Below, piece after piece: positions 1-10,761 of a DNA stretch of 64,000 nucleotides; positions within the stretch are counted from its first letter, which is position 1, and the number at the start of each line of letters is the position of its first letter. Source of the stretch: Ariolimax columbianus (lineage: Eukaryota; Mollusca; Gastropoda; Stylommatophora; Arionidae); the NCBI GenBank assembly GCA_036924085.1, contig JAVGWX010000004.1, forward strand, positions 74,279,590-74,343,589. The letters are read 5' to 3'. The position numbers and the translations under genes were made by a program. The notes beneath the pieces were generated by a model. It searched no databases. It was not told where the DNA came from and worked only from the letters and a program-made list of their open reading frames with translations.

Positions 1-680
1 CAATTTTCTCCTGCGTTAATATAGCCATATGTGGTCTGTAGTTGTCATGATGGAGTTTGATGGAGCGGTATTCCTCTAGTCAGCAGACCTGGATGCTTTC
101 TTCAAATTGCATCCCGAAGTATCCGCAGAACTTAACAGTACGATACAACATTCACATTGCCCCCTTTGCTATTGAAATTGAGAATCCCATAGCGCAACCT
201 CGAGTTTCATGAAAAAATGTGAAAAACGATGTTTCCGTTACATTGAAGTACTCATTGAATCAGGTTGGTAGTGATGCATGCACACAGGATCGGCCCCAGT
301 AACAATCCTCTTAAGTATTTCTTCTCCTTCATCTGCATACAGATATTCTGCAATGGCCGGCCAATGTGGTTCATGTTGTGTTCGTCAGTCAGCTGTCTGG
401 TTGCCTCCGATGAGCACACTTTTCGAAAATCTAATTGATCATGAATTATGTTATAGGCTAAATTATGTGAACAATCCGACTGCAATTATTACACTGTTTC
501 TCGTTATTCGCTGGTCAACTCGAATCATCTCACTCACTCGCCGAACAGATGCTTCTGTTGCAATAGGAACAGGACGACTGCGTCTGGATTCGTCAGCAAT
601 TTTTGAGCGTCCTGTAGAAAATGTATCGAACCATTTATGCACCGCTTTACGTGACAAACACTTCACTGTAAACAATAATT
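1..680 (-). pseudogene. Tc1/mariner-type transposase remnant (decayed)
   Basis: The reverse strand at about 463-675 reads as the N-terminal helix-turn-helix region of a mariner transposase: SRKAVHKWFDTFSTGRSKI, then a basic/proline stretch, then VRRVSEMIRVDQRITRNS. Further along (about 250-460) the pieces YNIIHDQLDFRKVC, RQLTDEH and, after a frameshift, RIVTG and MHHYQP match the region running up to the first catalytic aspartate. The usual GDE context there is scrambled. The segment continues off the window's left edge with stops and frameshifts, so it is inactive. Family assignment rests on motif order. It is cut on its N-terminal side by the SINE-like element that follows. Confidence 0.75.
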
Positions 681-692
681 ATCTCCCATCTA

Positions 693-1048
693 TGGGGAAG
701 AAAACTAATCTGGTTAGACAAAATATACTGATCAGACATGTTAGCCAGGGTCAGGCAAAACATACTAGCCAAGACCCTCACCTCGGCTTCCTAGTAGTCC
801 TCCTTGGAAACGGGCTATTTTCATGGCAGCCTGGCAAACGAGGTGAGGGATCGACGTGATCCTCGTAGTAGTGAGTGACACGCAGATGAAGCCAAGCATA
901 GCGCAACCGTCTGGAGAACCCTGGTCCGCCTTCATCAGCATGCTCGGGATGTAAGGAAAGCTACTGCAACCCGCCACTTAACGTTCTTTTCAGGGCGCAC
1001 AAAAGAGTAAACTACTCATTGTGGGCATTAAACAACAACAACAACAAC
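693..1048 (+). mobile_element. SINE-like element (SINE-1) with (CAA)n tail and 12-bp TSD
   Basis: This 356-bp element ends in (CAA)n and is flanked by the perfect 12-bp direct repeat ATCTCCCATCTA at 681-692 and 1049-1060, as expected for target-primed retrotransposition. It has no ORF of its own. Related copies lie at 28221-28500 and 34917-35196 (reverse) and at about 58165-58470 (forward). The 5' part (about 740-775) contains one unit of the 37-bp sequence that is a tandem array at 28498-28987. I could not recognise a tRNA or 5S promoter box by eye, so the SINE class is open. Confidence 0.75.
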
Positions 1049-1099
1049 ATCTCCCATCTACATTTGTCAGTTACAGAACCAGACAAATATCTGCGAGTA

Positions 1100-1780
1100 A
1101 ATGAAGGCTTTTACCTTCGGTTCCTGGACCGAATGCGCCCCGCTGGACAATGCCAGGGCCGAAAGACAGATACGTATGACATCACTCATAGCCAGACCTT
1201 TCTCGCTTACGGGTGGACGTGTGGACGTGGCTATCCTCAGTGAGACCAGATTACCTGACGAAATTCGACTTACAGAGGCTAGGGGCGGTTACATATGTTT
1301 CTAGAGTGGCAGTGAAAGCATTGAAAGACGCGAGTCTAGAGTTAGATTCGCCGTTCGAACCATCCTGTTCCGAGAGCTTGCTGTGTTCATCAAAGGCGTC
1401 AATGAAAGGATACTGTCTCTACGGCTCTCACTGGGCCAAGGGGCGGGTGGGGCACTTCGGGCCGTACATCGATCCAAACATTACTGTACATAACCAACGT
1501 CTCCAAGCGGTCGCTAGTTTCACCTATCTTGACAGTACCCTCACCAGATAGGCTTATATCGACTGTAAGGTCAACAACATGATTGCTAATGCGAGCTCTG
1601 CGTTTGGGAGGCTCCAAGCAAACGCCTGGAATCGACAAGACTGTGTCGCCACCAAGGTAAAAGCGTATCAAGCTGTAGTGATATCCACTCCGCTGCACGA
1701 CTATGAAACATGGACAATGTTTATAAGACATATGACACAGGTAAAATTTTTTTCAATTGAGCCATCTGCGTAGGCTGTGT
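1100..1780 (+). pseudogene. Internally deleted non-LTR retrotransposon (APE start joined to RT C-terminus)
   Basis: About 1100-1450 reads as the start of an APE-type endonuclease: a decayed WNVRTLLDNA-like start, then VDVAILSETRLPDE, GGYICF, and VNERILSLRLSL. About 1490-1775 reads as the part after the RT catalytic core: ASFTYLDSTLTR, ASSAFGRLQANAWN, KVKAYQAVV, and YETWTMF. The roughly 2 kb normally between these parts, including the RT active site, is missing, and several stops are present. It resembles LINE A at 43-46 and 60-62 kb but is more diverged. Confidence 0.6.
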
Positions 1781-1963
1781 GGCAGGGTAAGGAGTTTAGC
1801 TGAGTAGTTTATCAGTAGTAGTAGTACTTATCTAAAGAGTTACATCATGTATCCACGCCACGAAACGACTACACACAGGAAAACGCAGTAAACACTGTCC
1901 TGAATGGAAACATAACATTATTGTTTAATATGCATATCAACAAAAAGAAACAAAGTACATTAA

Positions 1964-1964
<1 letters not shown>

Positions 1965-2002
<38 letters not shown>
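1965..2002. repeat. (TA)n microsatellite
   Basis: A near-pure run of TA dinucleotides. It marks the left edge of the diverged long-repeat copy that follows. Confidence 0.9.
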
Positions 2003-2003
<1 letters not shown>

Positions 2004-2029
2004 CTATATAGGATATTTTAAGTATTAGC

Positions 2030-3160
2030 TTTTGATGTTTTCCCAAAATTACAATACCCAAGATCTTGCCGCTGCACTCTCCTTATCTGCACACTCAACA
2101 CACAATCAGAAACTCGTCCTCACGATCGGATTACGTACTCAGACGTTCTGTGCATTCACATATAATCAGATCACCTTCAATCAGGTACACCCACATACAA
2201 TCGGTTCACGTATGCTCAGGCGATCTGTGCATTCATACGAAATTAGATCGTGTCACCTATAGTCGAATCACGTACTCAGTTGTGGTCACATACTCAGTCG
2301 ATCTGTGCATACAAATATAATCAGAACACACATTGTTCCCAAAGTATTCTGCACATACCCCACACATTCAGATCGCGTTTTTAAGCTACCTGTACATTCA
2401 CATACAATCAGATCACTTACAATCACGTTACGTATTCACACGAGCCTGTACATTCAAATGTAATTATATCACGCACCGATCACTAAGTGTCCTGCACGTA
2501 TGACACACATTCAGATCTCTTACTGTTCACAGGGTGCCAAACATAAACACCTATAGAGCGACTGGCCAAAACATGAGGTGTATGCTGGTCCAGTCACCCT
2601 CCAAACTCACTCTCATTCTACTGACAGCCTATCAGTCACTCTCCTAGTCAGTCTCTTTGAGTTAAACTTTGCAGAGTATTTTATAATCTCAAGCAACAAC
2701 ATGGCTGTCCAATGGACTTCTGTTGGTTGTCTGACTTGGCCATCACTCTAATTTGGAACTACCCCCAACTAATTGTTATTGGATTACTATCTCAGAATCC
2801 CTGTCACTCTAAATGTCGTAGCCGATCGTGGCGACATCTGACTGTCACCACCCCCCCCCTTCCCAACTACGTTAATTCGGAACGCCAGAGTGGTCAGCTA
2901 CGAACCCCCACCTTAGCTCCGAACACCTCCCCCCCCCCCCCCCCCAACCCCTGTACAGGACAAATTCTCCCACCTAAACCCCTCATTTCCTTTGTCGACC
3001 TAGTATCGAGACGGTGATTGACCTGGGCACGCATTTGGGCAACCTTTGTTTCTAGAGTAGCAAACCCAGTCTTCCCTGCCCTAAACGCCCATGCTCCAGC
3101 TGGAACTGTCACAGTGTCTCAGTATCAAGTTGTCCTGGACAAAGTGCTCAAATCTGAAAT
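2030..3160 (+). repeat. Diverged third copy of the long terminal-type repeat seen at 15.1 and 21.2 kb
   Basis: Blocks near 2030-2110 and especially 2870-3115 align by eye, in the same order, with the repeats at 15112-17630 and 21204-22165. Shared landmarks are CGGAACGCCAG..GTGGTCAG, a GAGACGGTGA block, GGCACGCATT and CCCTGCCCTAAAC. It continues for about 30 bases like the right-hand copy (GCTCC..TGGAAC..GT). A poly-C run sits at about 2928-2946. Several degenerate roughly 60-bp units with the phrase ATTCACATATAATCAGATCAC lie at 2140-2470. No ORF is credible. Confidence 0.55.
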
Positions 3161-3199
3161 GTTTAGCAAAACTAACATGTTGGAATTCGTACACATTTG

Positions 3200-5690
3200 C
3201 AAATAGCTCAGTTACGATGTTGCTCACATACCAGATGAGCGCACCCCAAAATGAGCTTACAAAAGACAGACGCTCACAAGAGGGCCAGAAGAAACGCTAC
3301 AGAAGTTTTTTGAAAGTATTTCTGAAAAGACTCAATATTAATGTCACTTATTGGGAGATGCTTGCACAAAACCGTTCAAGCTAGCGCGCTAGTAGCACCG
3401 AAGGTGCTCAGATCACAAAGAGTAAAGCCATCACAGAGGCTCATCAAAAGTGTACTACCCGAAATAAACAACTTTAGTCAACTCCACAACAGGCTCCCCA
3501 CGTGTGTTCCCAGAATGTGGTATGGTATGCCGTTCCAGTATTAGTCTTTACAAATTTAGCAGCAACAAAAGTCTGATGCCGTGACCATATTCGCTTGCGA
3601 TGGGCAACTTTTATGTATGTATGTGTGTGTGTGTGTGTGTGCGTGCGTGCGTGCGTGTGTGCGTTTCCTATCTAATTTACACCGTGAGAACATCTCTCAC
3701 CGACACTGTACATCGTATTGAATCAGCAACGAACATTATACTCTGTCAGTCCTGCTATAGCTTGAAGACAAATTCAGGGTTACACATTAACCTACAATTG
3801 TGTAAATTTGCTGATTCTTCGTTTATCCATCAACAAATGATTTTGTATTCTCATTAGAGATGACGATACGCAGATACAGCAGAGAGAAGTGCCAACGAAG
3901 ACACGCAGCAGTTTTTACAACTAGCAAACTATAGGAATTATCAGTATCTAAACGTTCTGCCATTTATTAAGAAGGAGTGAGGACCTATGAATCTACCAGG
4001 AGTGTAATGACGTCGATTCTGAACCGAGCAGAACAGAACAGAAAAGAGTTCTGTCTTTCATCGACGTAATTTTTCGAAGTAATCCCTGTTAAAATACTGG
4101 TCAATACTTCTATTGTTTGTGTGCGTTCGGCCTGTTCGCAGAGGCAGAGTGTGTTGTATTGTGTTCATGTGCCGTCCGACCCAGTGCACCAGACTTCTGC
4201 ACACATTTTTTTATGATTTAGCTTCCATTAGGGACGTGACCTTGCTGTTCAAGAATTCGAACACAGCAAGTTTGGCTTGGACCACTAACCACTAGGCTTC
4301 GCCGTCTACAATGTATAAGAAGAAAGAATATATGACAGTTAGGTACTATACACGTGACTCCCTTCATAATGTGTCACTCACTAGTGACACTTCATAGAGT
4401 AACAGTGAATTGTTACTGCGCCATTGAATGTTGTAGGCCACTGTGGCCTAGTCAACTATCGTCTTGTCGAGCATTTTGTGTACACAACCAGTTTTCACAG
4501 AGAAGCAGAAAATCTATGAAACCCACGTTCTAGCGTCCTCATAAGTGTACTTTTCAAAGGACAGCCAATTTACAAGTAAACAGCGGGTGGCTGAGGCGGA
4601 GGGAGTGGAGCTGCAGCCGGACAAATGTAGTGAAACTTGTTACCCTGATCGGTACTGTCCTTTTGATCAGGAAAGATAGGTCAATGCCAACCTCAGATCC
4701 ACCAGTCTAGAATCCTCCAGTATGACTGTGCGGGAGACATGAACATTTCAATCGTCTGCTGGTCATTTGGTGACAAAACTACACGACTGGAATGAAAAAC
4801 TGATTGTCTACAAACTGCATAGACTTACAAACCAGTATAAATACGTTAAGTATACGTTAAGAAACAACTGGGATTGACCCAGCAAGCCACAAGTGAATTT
4901 AATTGTCGTCAAAAATTAAACAATGGAGCACCTTAACGGAATGTGACCAGTAATGTTAAAAGAAACAAGAAACCCGTAATGACAACAACATCGGCGACAA
5001 TGCTGACACATGACAGAAAACTACACCTTCTAACGTCGTCTAACGACACAAGTGAATAGAAGATGATGATGATGACAGCGACCCAAGTCGGATAGCTGGC
5101 AAATATATATTGTCCTTGCTCCTGAAGGATTGCTCTATATAAAGATATTTAAGTTTTAGAATACCTCATCAAACAATCCAGCACAGAAGATTAGAGATTA
5201 CGAATTAATTGCTTTGATTCAATGGCAACAAACTTTATTGGTTCGGTAATAGAGATGTTGCGATGTTTACCGCCGTTTTTTTTTCTCTTTATTTATTGGC
5301 ACAGATTGGTACGCAATGTGCACTATTGCTTTTTAATAATTATTTTGCGGAAGCCAGCTTCAAAATAACCAGAAAAGTTGCTAACTTGGTTTTATTAAAA
5401 CGAAATTTATTAAATTTGAAAATTGTATAAATTGTTTGACGTCAGACAATTCCTTTGGCTTTTGTCTTTTTATGGGGTTTTCTTGTGAGGATAAGTGTCA
5501 GACAAATTCGTTTGCCTTTCTGCAACAAATTTAAAATGCAAAAATATTTCTACTTAAAGAAATAAAAGTGTATTGTGATAAATACATTATTAAATAAACA
5601 TTTAAGAAGACCCTTCCAACAAGAGTGCCCAGGTCTGGATTGGCATATTCACACGTACATACTTTAAAGAGTCCGTCTCCGTAGCCATTG
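3200..5690. other. No gene recognised
   Basis: AT-rich sequence with stops in all frames. The only structure I can name is a (TG)n/(CG)n microsatellite at 3612-3662. The short ORFs here lack recognisable motifs. Confidence 0.5.
3612..3662. repeat. (TATG/TG/TGCG)n microsatellite
   Basis: Runs of TATG, then TG, then TGCG repeats, a potential Z-DNA-forming alternating purine-pyrimidine stretch. Confidence 0.9.
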
Positions 5691-6970
5691 CTTATTTAAT
5701 AATGTGTCTTATCTTGTTTTATCCACTTGTGCAGTGAGGCGTCGTGATGAGCTTTGTCCAGGGCCAGACACGTTGCTGAAGTAGTCGTCATCCTATATGA
5801 CGATTTAGAACATCCGCAACATTTCCTATCCATCTAGTTTTCGGTCAGCCACGGTTGCGAAAACCCGAACGCTGTGCGTTTTAGGCGCACATGAGTAGTT
5901 GATCAGGTTGCATTCTCATTAGGTGGCCGAACCCACTTTATTCTCCTCATAAATATATTCAGTGCAGGGAGGGATGATTCCACTATTCTTTTCACATCTT
6001 CATTGCGCATTCTTTCTCTCCTAGTTACGTTGATTGTTTTCCGGAAGCACCTCATCTTTCATATCGGGATCTTCCTCTCTAGAGTTTTTGTCCATGTTTG
6101 GCACTGGTAACATATAGTTGGCATGAATATATTGTTGATCAGCATTCTTTTCGTGGATATGTTCACGTTAGTGCGTTTCAATAAAAGTGACAGCTGGTAT
6201 GCAATTGCATTTGCTTTTTGGCACCTTATCTCAATTTCTCAATATGAACCTCCATCCTGGGTGAAACCACTGCCCAAGTACTTGAACTCCTGCACTTGTT
6301 TAATCTTGGTCCCGTTTACCATAATGTTTATGTTTTCAGGCGATCTGCTTATCTGCATAATTTCTGTTTTGGATGTGGTAATTTTGATACTGTATCTTTC
6401 ACATACAAAGTTGAGCACAAACATTTTGCTGCAGATCGTCTTCCTTTTCGTAGAGTAAGCACCGATCAATTGCAAAAAGAAGTTCATTGAACTAATCAGT
6501 CTCTGTCCGTTCTTCCTCTCCATGTCTTGGCAGATGCTCTAATTTGGTCTCCAGCGTTATTCTGTTCATATATGTGTTGAAGAGTAGTGGTGACAACATA
6601 CCTTGTTTCACCCCGGTTGTTATCTCCCTTGTTTCGGTCAGACTATCTGGTGTTCTTACTATACTTTAACACCCGTGGGTACATGCTCTAATATTCTCTA
6701 ATAGCTGCCCCTGTACTCCGTAGGATGGCCCATAGTTTTTTTTCTGTCTACTCTATAGAAAGCCTTTTCTTGATCTATGAAAGCAAAGTTGAGTTTCCGA
6801 TCGTATTTGATGTTTATTTTGCTTAGTTGCATCAGGGCGTATGTGCAGCTCTATCTCGTCGGAAGCCAAATTGAGCCCCACTCAGCTATAGTTCGAGGAT
6901 CGGCCGAATTCTCTGCTCCAGAATTTTTTGCGAACAGTTTTCCTGTGTGGGATTAATAGCGATATCCCCC
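5690..6970 (-). pseudogene. Non-LTR retrotransposon fragment, RT to C-terminus (LINE C)
   Basis: Read on the reverse strand from about 6970 it shows LEQRIRPILEL, QFGFRRDRAAHT, then LNFAFIDQEKAFYRVDR, the RT palm motif A region with an altered context. An open stretch (6523-6239) contains KTEIMQISRSPENIN and QEFKYLGSGFTQDG. Further on are IFMPTICYQCQTWT, RKTINVTRRERMRNEDV and IKWVRPPNEN. Frameshifts and stops break the frame throughout, and the 5' part of the element is absent. Confidence 0.7.
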
Positions 6971-7119
6971 TGTAAGTAACAATGTTATTGTGGAGATATT
7001 CACTCTTCTATAGGAAAAAGACATTTATTGATTTGACAAAGGCATTTGATACAGTAAACAGAGGAGGGCTGTGGATGATATTGTCCAAGTTTGGCTGTCC
7101 CAACCAGCTCATAACTACG

Positions 7120-7432
7120 GTATCAGTTGAACAGAAGAGAGCAGGTCGTGGTCTTCAGACTCCGCACAGGCTACAACAGACTGAGGTACCATCTATTCAA
7201 TAAACTGAAGATAGGTGGCACTGACGAATGCACATGTGGTACAAGGAAAATAACCGCTGAACATCTGCTGCAAAATTGCCCAACATACGAGGACCAGAGA
7301 AAGCACATGTGGCCATCACCAGTGCCAACACTAGACAAGCTCTATGGCAGTGTCGACAGCCTCAGGATCATAGCTGCTTTCTTCGAACAAATTCAAGTTG
7401 ACGTCTGACAGCGTACGAAGAAGAATAAGAAG
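7120..7432 (+). mobile_element. 5'-truncated LINE B 3' end with 9-bp TSD
   Basis: A 313-bp insert is flanked by the direct repeat ATAACTACG (7111-7119 and 7433-7441) and ends in a GAAGAAGAATAAGAAG tail. It encodes, open at 7127-7408, the C-terminus that follows RNase H in this family, including a Cys/His motif CTCGTRKITAEHLLQNC (C-x-C-x8-H-x4-C) and a stop at ...VDV. The same 3' end occurs at 23632-23830 on the reverse strand. Removing the insert plus one TSD restores the LINE A reading frame. Confidence 0.85.
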
Positions 7433-7605
7433 ATAACTACGATGAAGCAGCTACACGAAGGCTTGTGTGCTGATGTAATGGACAGTAGAGAAACCTCTAA
7501 AACTTTTCCAGTAACAAACGGAATAAATCAAGGATGTGTACTCGCCCCGGTCCTGTTCAGCATGCTTTTCGCGCCGACGATGACAGAAACCTTCAGATCG
7601 CTGGA

Positions 7606-8150
7606 GCACCAGACATGCACCCTTGAGAATAGACTTATCTCTAGTATGTGTTGTCTCCAACCACATGGCATTAATATCGTCCATACTTTTTCCCCTCACA
7701 CTGGCCCCCATATATTTGTCTTCTTTTGCCCTCCCACCCCCCCATTCTTCTATCAGTTCTCACGCCCTCCCGGCATACATTACCTTCTCTTTGTTCTCCC
7801 ATCTGGACCCCTATTTGGCCACCATTGGCTTATCCGGCGCATTCCCCGCACATTGCTTACGCTTTCCTGGCCACTTTGTGTTTGACCGCTCCGATTCAGT
7901 TTCAGTCAAGCATCTGGCTCAACCGGTCGCTTAGACAGACTGAATCTACTATCAGAAACAGATGAGTTAACCATTTTTTCTTGTATGTTGATTTGTTGGT
8001 TCAGTATTGTTGTCTCTGATGAAGGCCTATTGGTCGTAACGTAGGTTTTGTTTGTTTTCTCGCCTCGGTGCGGTATCTGACCATACACATTTTAAAATTT
8101 TGATTAAACTCAACCTTAATCAACTTTTACAAATTTTTTTTCATGTTTTT
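7606..8150. mobile_element. Unidentified ~545-bp insertion in LINE A, with hammerhead-like motif
   Basis: LINE A protein similarity stops at SLEH (about 7605) and resumes at SIPIKYR (about 8152), so the block between is foreign. Its left part is pyrimidine-rich. Its right part contains CTGATGA at 8016-8022 followed by a small possible stem (GGCC 8024-8027 with GGTC 8032-8035) and GTAAC. This resembles the CTGATGAAGGCC..GGCCGAAACG phrase common in repeat ends such as Penelope-like elements, but is altered. It ends in a T-rich stretch. Class uncertain. Confidence 0.45.
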
Positions 8151-9239
8151 TCCCAGCATACCCATAAAGTACCGCAATGTTGGCAAACTAGTAAATCCCA
8201 GAAGAATGAAGGCCAAAGCCAAAGTGACTGGCGACATAATCAGAAAACGTGTGTTTGCTGACGACTGCGCTCTGAACAGCAACTCAGAACTGAACATGCA
8301 GATGGGAATGGACCAATTCTCTGCAGCATGCGACAATTTTGGTCTGACCATACATTCCAAGAAAACAGAGTTCATGTATCAACCAGCACCAGACATACCG
8401 CACACAAAACCAAAGACTACAGTCAGCGGGCAGACGCTGAATGTCTTAGATAAATTCAGGTATCTGAGCAGTTCGCTGTCGAGATCTGTCAGCCTCGATG
8501 ATGAGGTGGCAAGCAGAATAGCAAGGGCCAGCCCAGCCTTTGATAGAATGCGCTCGATGGTGTGGGAACGTCGTGGTATCAGCGTCAAGACCAAACTCAA
8601 AGTCTACCATGCCACCATCACTCCAACCCTACTCTACGCCTGCGAAAGCTGGACTGTATACTTTGGACATGCAAGGAGGTTAAACCACTTTCACACAGGT
8701 TGCCTGAGGCGAATATTCCACATTCTATGACAAGATCGTGTCACTAACATCGAAGTTCTCTTGACGGCCCAGCATCTGTGCACTGCTAGAAAATTTACAA
8801 CTAGGCTGGGCCGGACACCTCGCCCGTATGTCAGACTCCTAATGATGCTAATCTACGGCGAGCTGAGAAAGGGATGGCGCGAGACAGAGCGCCCAAAGAA
8901 ACGTTTTAAAGACGGTCTGTGGTCTGAGGGACACACTGAAAAGTTGCCACCTGGGAATTTCTTGCGCAAAACATATCTGGCTGGAGAAGCGCAATCAAAG
9001 CGGGTGTACCTAGCAGCGAGGAACCGTGTCGTGAAAGCCTAGAGCAGACGCGAGACCCGGAAATCACGATCACCATGACCTTCTGCTAACCTCGTGTGCG
9101 GGTTATGCAGCAGATTTTTTAATGCCCGCATTTGCCCGCTCAGCCACATGCGCACCCACACCCGACAGGAAAATCTGTGACAAGGAGGATGTCGGCTGTC
9201 TTAATCGACAACGATGGACAGCTATAATCAGAAAAAGAA

Positions 9240-9790
9240 GGTAAAACAACAGCAAGCCTCATAAAACAGTTAATCTCGAGGATTTAATGATAGTCAAACT
9301 AGTACTGTTGTTTCAGAATAAACTGCTGGAACTTCTGAGTATAACAGCTGCAAATGTTCAAACACTTGATATCTGAGAAAGCCTACTGTGCATGATGTTA
9401 GTGGGTATGCCAGAGTGTTTTTCACAGGAAAGGGGAAGTTGCCTCGTGACCCATCTACTACACACTTTCCTATAACCGAGATCATCATGGACAATTGTGT
9501 GCGCAGTGCCGAGGCTAGAATTGATTTCTACGATTATTTTCTCAAAAGTGACTCGCCTGTCGCCGTGGACTTAGCTGATTAATCTGTTGTTTCACTGTGT
9601 CATTTTACACGCTTGCTGGTCTTCAATTCCACGGTCAATCAATGACGTTTCGGCTTCCGTTTTAAAATGTGTCTACCCATTCATGCACGCTCCGTGACTC
9701 AAACAACTGATTCCAGACTGAACCTTCATTCCTCCGTAGATTTAAGAAGGTTTCACACTCTCTAACCACAAACAACAACACACAACGAAT
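9240..9790. other. No gene recognised
   Basis: Spacer between two LINE remnants. A 64-aa ORF at 9388-9582 has no motif I recognise. Confidence 0.4.
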
Positions 9791-10610
9791 AACGCCTTGT
9801 TTTTCTTCTACGGTGCAAGAAGACATTGGGGCTTCGCAGATGACACAGTGATACTATCAAGAAGTCCAGAAGGATGAGATCAGCTACATTCAGTCGTAAA
9901 TTGACACAGTAAAGGTCAAAACCTGTTTATAAACTTAAATAAAACAAAGAAAATGACCACCGAATAAAACACGATGTCGACATCAATTTACAGTAGGTGG
10001 TGAAAATAGATCAGGTCACGCATTTTAAATATCTAGGCTCCAGAATTGAAAACAATCATGACTGCTTCAAAGTAATCAGAAGAAGACTAGCCATGACAAC
10101 GCAAAGACTGAACAGCCTGAAGAAATTTTGGCAGAGCACCAACAAAACGATACAAGTAAAAGTCTTGAGAACGTATTTCTTTCCTGTTGCAGCATATGAC
10201 TGCGAATCATGGACGATTGCTAACACTTATAGAAAAAGAATCGAGTCCTTCGAGTCAAAATGTTACAGAAAGATCCTCAGATTACCATAGACGGAGAAAA
10301 ACACAAATATAGACATTCGGCAACAGTTGACCATAGAGAAGAACTGGTTTATCAATTCCATTTTGGCCAGAAAATGTAAATACTTTGGTCTCATCAAGAG
10401 ACACAACAGTCTTGAGAGAACAGTGATGGAAGGTATGGTGCCAGGCAAAAGAGGCAGGAATAGACCGAGAAGATGATGGTACCAAGAGATACAGGGATGC
10501 CTGGGTATGACTATGGCGGAGGCTGGAGTTTTGGACTCAGACATGCTGTGGTGGCAACGAAGTTCTGTAAAGGGCATGCTACATGATAATGATGATGTTG
10601 TTGATGAGGA
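9790..10610 (+). pseudogene. Non-LTR retrotransposon RT C-terminal fragment
   Basis: The forward strand shows WGFADDTVILSRSPEG near 9830-9880, the RT catalytic FADD box. An open stretch at 9997-10290 has QVTHFKYLGSRIENNHDCFK, RLAMTTQRLNSLKKFW and YDCESWTIA. Downstream, frameshifted, are KCKYFGLIKRHNSLERTVMEG and GKRGRNRPRR, a C-terminal module common in LINEs. Stops are frequent. It ends about 60 bp before the putative splice acceptor of the GPCR gene. Confidence 0.75.
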
Positions 10611-10655
10611 TGATGAAAATGTACGTACAGTTATTTGTGATTCATTGTGATCTTT

Positions 10656-10669
10656 CATTTTTTTTCCAG
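10656..10669 (+). other. Candidate 3' splice acceptor of a 5'-UTR exon
   Basis: A long T tract followed by CCAG (AG at 10668-10669) lies 92 bp upstream of the GPCR start codon. An in-frame TAA at 10732-10734 precedes the ATG, so an upstream exon would be untranslated. Inference from pattern only. Confidence 0.35.
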
Positions 10670-10761
10670 GAATACCCAGTGGAAGAATGCATGGTTGAGC
10701 TCGGCTGTGGAGGTTAAAACATCTATGTTGATAAACATACTACCTGTACCAGTACTGTGGT

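Larger units (their letters stand above)
7015..9240 (+). pseudogene. LINE A copy 1: RT core to C-terminal C2H2 finger, twice interrupted
   Basis: Segments 7015-7119, 7442-7605 and about 8150-9240 together follow the LINE A protein. They show FIDLTKAFDTVNRGGLWMI (RT motif A), GCVLAPVLFSM, then SIPIKYR, VFADDCALNSNSEL (FADD catalytic box), FRYLSSSLSRSVSLDDEVASR, LLYACESWTVYFGHARRLN, and a frameshifted tail near 8761-9180 with a degraded C2H2 finger ending HMRTHTRQ. Two insertions split it: a LINE B 3' fragment at 7120-7432 and an unrelated block at about 7606-8150. The endonuclease half is missing. Confidence 0.8.

Noticed and set aside
278..859. 193-codon forward ORF
   Set aside because: It runs antisense to mariner transposase motifs and then across the TSD into SINE-1, so it is composite chance.
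3600..3857. 85-codon ORF beginning with a Cys/Val repeat
   Set aside because: Its start lies in a (TG)n microsatellite and the rest has no motif.
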